Below, piece by piece: positions 8,819 to 9,946 of a DNA stretch of 9,946 bases. The translations under genes and the position numbers were made by a program. The DNA comes from DAOTZS01 sp034434335 (GTDB lineage Bacteria > Chloroflexota > Anaerolineae > CG2-30-64-16): positions 1 to 9,946 of the forward strand of contig DAOTZS010000062.1 of the NCBI GenBank assembly GCA_034434335.1, written 5' to 3'. The notes beneath the pieces were generated by a model. That model was not told the origin of the DNA, ran no database searches, and worked only from the letters and a program-made list of their open reading frames with translations. Position 1 is the stretch's first letter. Each line of letters opens with the position of its first letter.

Positions 8819-9892
8819 TCACAATATCCCCACCTGGCTGTTATCCCCCAGGATCAGCTTGTGGGCCTTGGGCTTAATCGGCGAGCGGGTGATGGTGACG
8901 TTACGGCCGATCAGGCTGTCTTCGATGCGGACGGGGATGTCCACGATGCGGCAATTCTCCAGCACTATACTGTGCTCGATCTCGCTATTCTCGATCAGGC
9001 AATCATGATAGATGGAAGTGAAAGGCCCGATGTAAGAGTTGACGACCCGGGTGTTTTCGCCGATGATGGCTGGGCCTCGGATAACGCTGTTGATAATCTC
9101 CGCTCCCTTTTCGATGGTCACCTTGCCGTTGATCTGCGAATCGCGGTCCACATAGCCGCTGATATGATGTTCCAACTCCTCCAGGACTCGATTGTTGGCC
9201 TCCAGCATATCGATCGGCTTGCCTGTATCTATCCACCAGCCGCGATGGATATAGGGCTCCACCCGGTAGCCGTGATCTATAAGCCACTGGATGGCGTCGG
9301 TGATCTCCAGCTCACCACGCCATGAGGGGGTGATACTGTTAACGGCTTCAAAAATCGGTTTGCTGAACATGTAGATGCCCACCAACGCCAGGTTCGAGCG
9401 CGGCTGCCGCGGCTTCTCGACCAGCCTGACGATAGCGCCGTTATCGTCCAGCTCGGCCACACCATAGTGCTGCGGATCGCTGACCGGGGTCAGCACCACC
9501 TGGCTATCCCAATCGCTGGTCTCGAAACGGCGGATCAGGTCACTGATCCCTCCCTGGATCACATTGTCGCCCAGGAACATCACAAAGCGCTCGTCGCCCA
9601 GAAAACCCTGGCTGATCTTGACCGCGTGGGCCAGGCCCAGGGGCGCCTCCTGGGGAATATAGGTCACCTTGACTCCCCAGTGGCGCCCGTCCCCCACCGC
9701 TTCGCGCACCTGGCGCGCATTGTCATCTACGCCCACCACGATGCCGATATCGTGGATCCCAGCGTCGCGAATTGCCTCAATGACCCGGAAGAGCACCGGT
9801 TTGTTGGCCACCGGCACCAGCTGTTTGGCGTTGGTGTAGGTAATAGGGTAAAGGCGGGATCCTTTACCACCACTGAGTATCAGGCCCTTCAT
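8819..9892 (-). CDS. rmlA: Glucose-1-phosphate thymidylyltransferase, long form
   Basis: The enzyme joins glucose 1-phosphate and dTTP to give dTDP-glucose and pyrophosphate, the first step of the deoxysugar pathway; RmlB next door takes the product. The 357-residue protein has the nucleotidyltransferase signature GGKGSRLYPIT (8-18), K23 in AKQLVPVANKP, FLGDN (107-111, metal-binding D109), EKP (159-161) and GELEITDA (193-200). Past about residue 245 it carries a left-handed beta-helix of hexapeptide-like repeats (for example KVTIEKGAEIINSVI). This marks the long-form (StrD-like) class rather than the 290-residue RfbA of enterobacteria. The ATG at 9892 is preferred over TTG at 9901 since AGGAG is 9 nt upstream and the family starts M-K-G-x-I-L-S/A-G-G. 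It is the first gene of the rmlA-rmlB-prs run within the window. A GlmU-like or UTP-specific relative is possible but less likely beside rmlB. Confidence 0.93.
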   Translation of the reverse strand: MKGLILSGGKGSRLYPITYTNAKQLVPVANKPVLFRVIEAIRDAGIHDIGIVVGVDDNARQVREAVGDGRHWGVKVTYIPQEAPLGLAHAVKISQGFLGDERFVMFLGDNVIQGGISDLIRRFETSDWDSQVVLTPVSDPQHYGVAELDDNGAIVRLVEKPRQPRSNLALVGIYMFSKPIFEAVNSITPSWRGELEITDAIQWLIDHGYRVEPYIHRGWWIDTGKPIDMLEANNRVLEELEHHISGYVDRDSQINGKVTIEKGAEIINSVIRGPAIIGENTRVVNSYIGPFTSIYHDCLIENSEIEHSIVLENCRIVDIPVRIEDSLIGRNVTITRSPIKPKAHKLILGDNSQVGIL

Positions 9893-9901
9893 GCTACACA
9901 A

Positions 9902-9906
9902 CTCCT
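9902..9906 (-). promoter_or_regulatory. rmlA ribosome binding site
   Basis: AGGAG on the minus strand lies 9 nt before the ATG at 9892. It touches the in-frame TTG at 9901, which is therefore an unlikely start. Confidence 0.7.
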
Positions 9907-9918
9907 GTATACTGCTGG

Positions 9919-9924
9919 ATTCTA
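9919..9924 (-). promoter_or_regulatory. Possible -10 element upstream of rmlA
   Basis: TAGAAT on the minus strand matches TATAAT in five of six positions and would give a leader of roughly 20 nt before rmlA. The -35 position would lie at the window edge and cannot be judged. A second AT-rich hexamer, TATACA, lies closer to the ribosome site. The operon could also begin further upstream, beyond the window. Confidence 0.3.
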
Positions 9925-9946
9925 CACTTTGCGGATCGACCCCTCA

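Noticed and set aside
8763..8822. GTG start for rmlB overlapping the rmlA stop
   Set aside because: It has a fair AGGTGG upstream, but would add 20 residues unlike any Rossmann N-terminus; the ATG at 8762 has a stronger site.
7773..9008. A 411-codon open frame on the plus strand across rmlB and rmlA
   Set aside because: It is the antisense shadow of two recognised genes, with low-complexity His/Gln/Val-rich content and no family likeness.

Overview
The window looks like a chromosomal stretch from a GC-rich bacterium. All five convincing genes lie on the minus strand, so transcription runs from right to left. The best guess for the lineage is Chloroflexota (Anaerolineae-like). This rests on the insertions in SecA, the long-form RmlA, the style of the PRPP synthetase, a soluble multi-GAF histidine kinase and the palindromic intergenic repeats. 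It comes from memory of family sequences, not from a search, and is moderate in confidence.

Layout in transcription order (right to left). (1) rmlA, a long-form glucose-1-phosphate thymidylyltransferase (9892-8819), is followed after 56 nt by rmlB, dTDP-glucose 4,6-dehydratase (8762-7731). Next comes prs, ribose-phosphate pyrophosphokinase, whose Shine-Dalgarno AGGAGG directly follows the rmlB stop; its best start is a GTG at 7718. These three form a probable operon for activated sugars: PRPP for nucleotides, and dTDP-4-keto-6-deoxyglucose for deoxysugar glycans. (2) A 238-nt intergenic region holds an imperfect GC hairpin (6638-6662) and then a strong extended -10 element, TGGTATAAT (6591-6599), the likely promoter of the next unit. 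(3) secA, the Sec translocase ATPase (6505-3560), is followed after 33 nt by an orphan soluble sensor histidine kinase with about five GAF domains (3526-71). (4) The left edge holds a cluster of related palindromes and a 39-bp direct repeat spaced 97 bp apart. One copy runs into the 3' end of the kinase gene and supplies its last residues.

No gap exceeds 300 bases. I see no tRNA or rRNA, CRISPR, transposase, phage gene or defence module. The content is largely housekeeping, and I did not find a clearly undescribed system. The items most worth a second look are the palindromic repeat family and its invasion of the kinase C-terminus, the secA-kinase pairing, the CxxC insertion and altered PRPP loop in Prs, the coiled-coil-like insertion and basic tail in SecA, and the overlapped start signals at the rmlB-prs junction.
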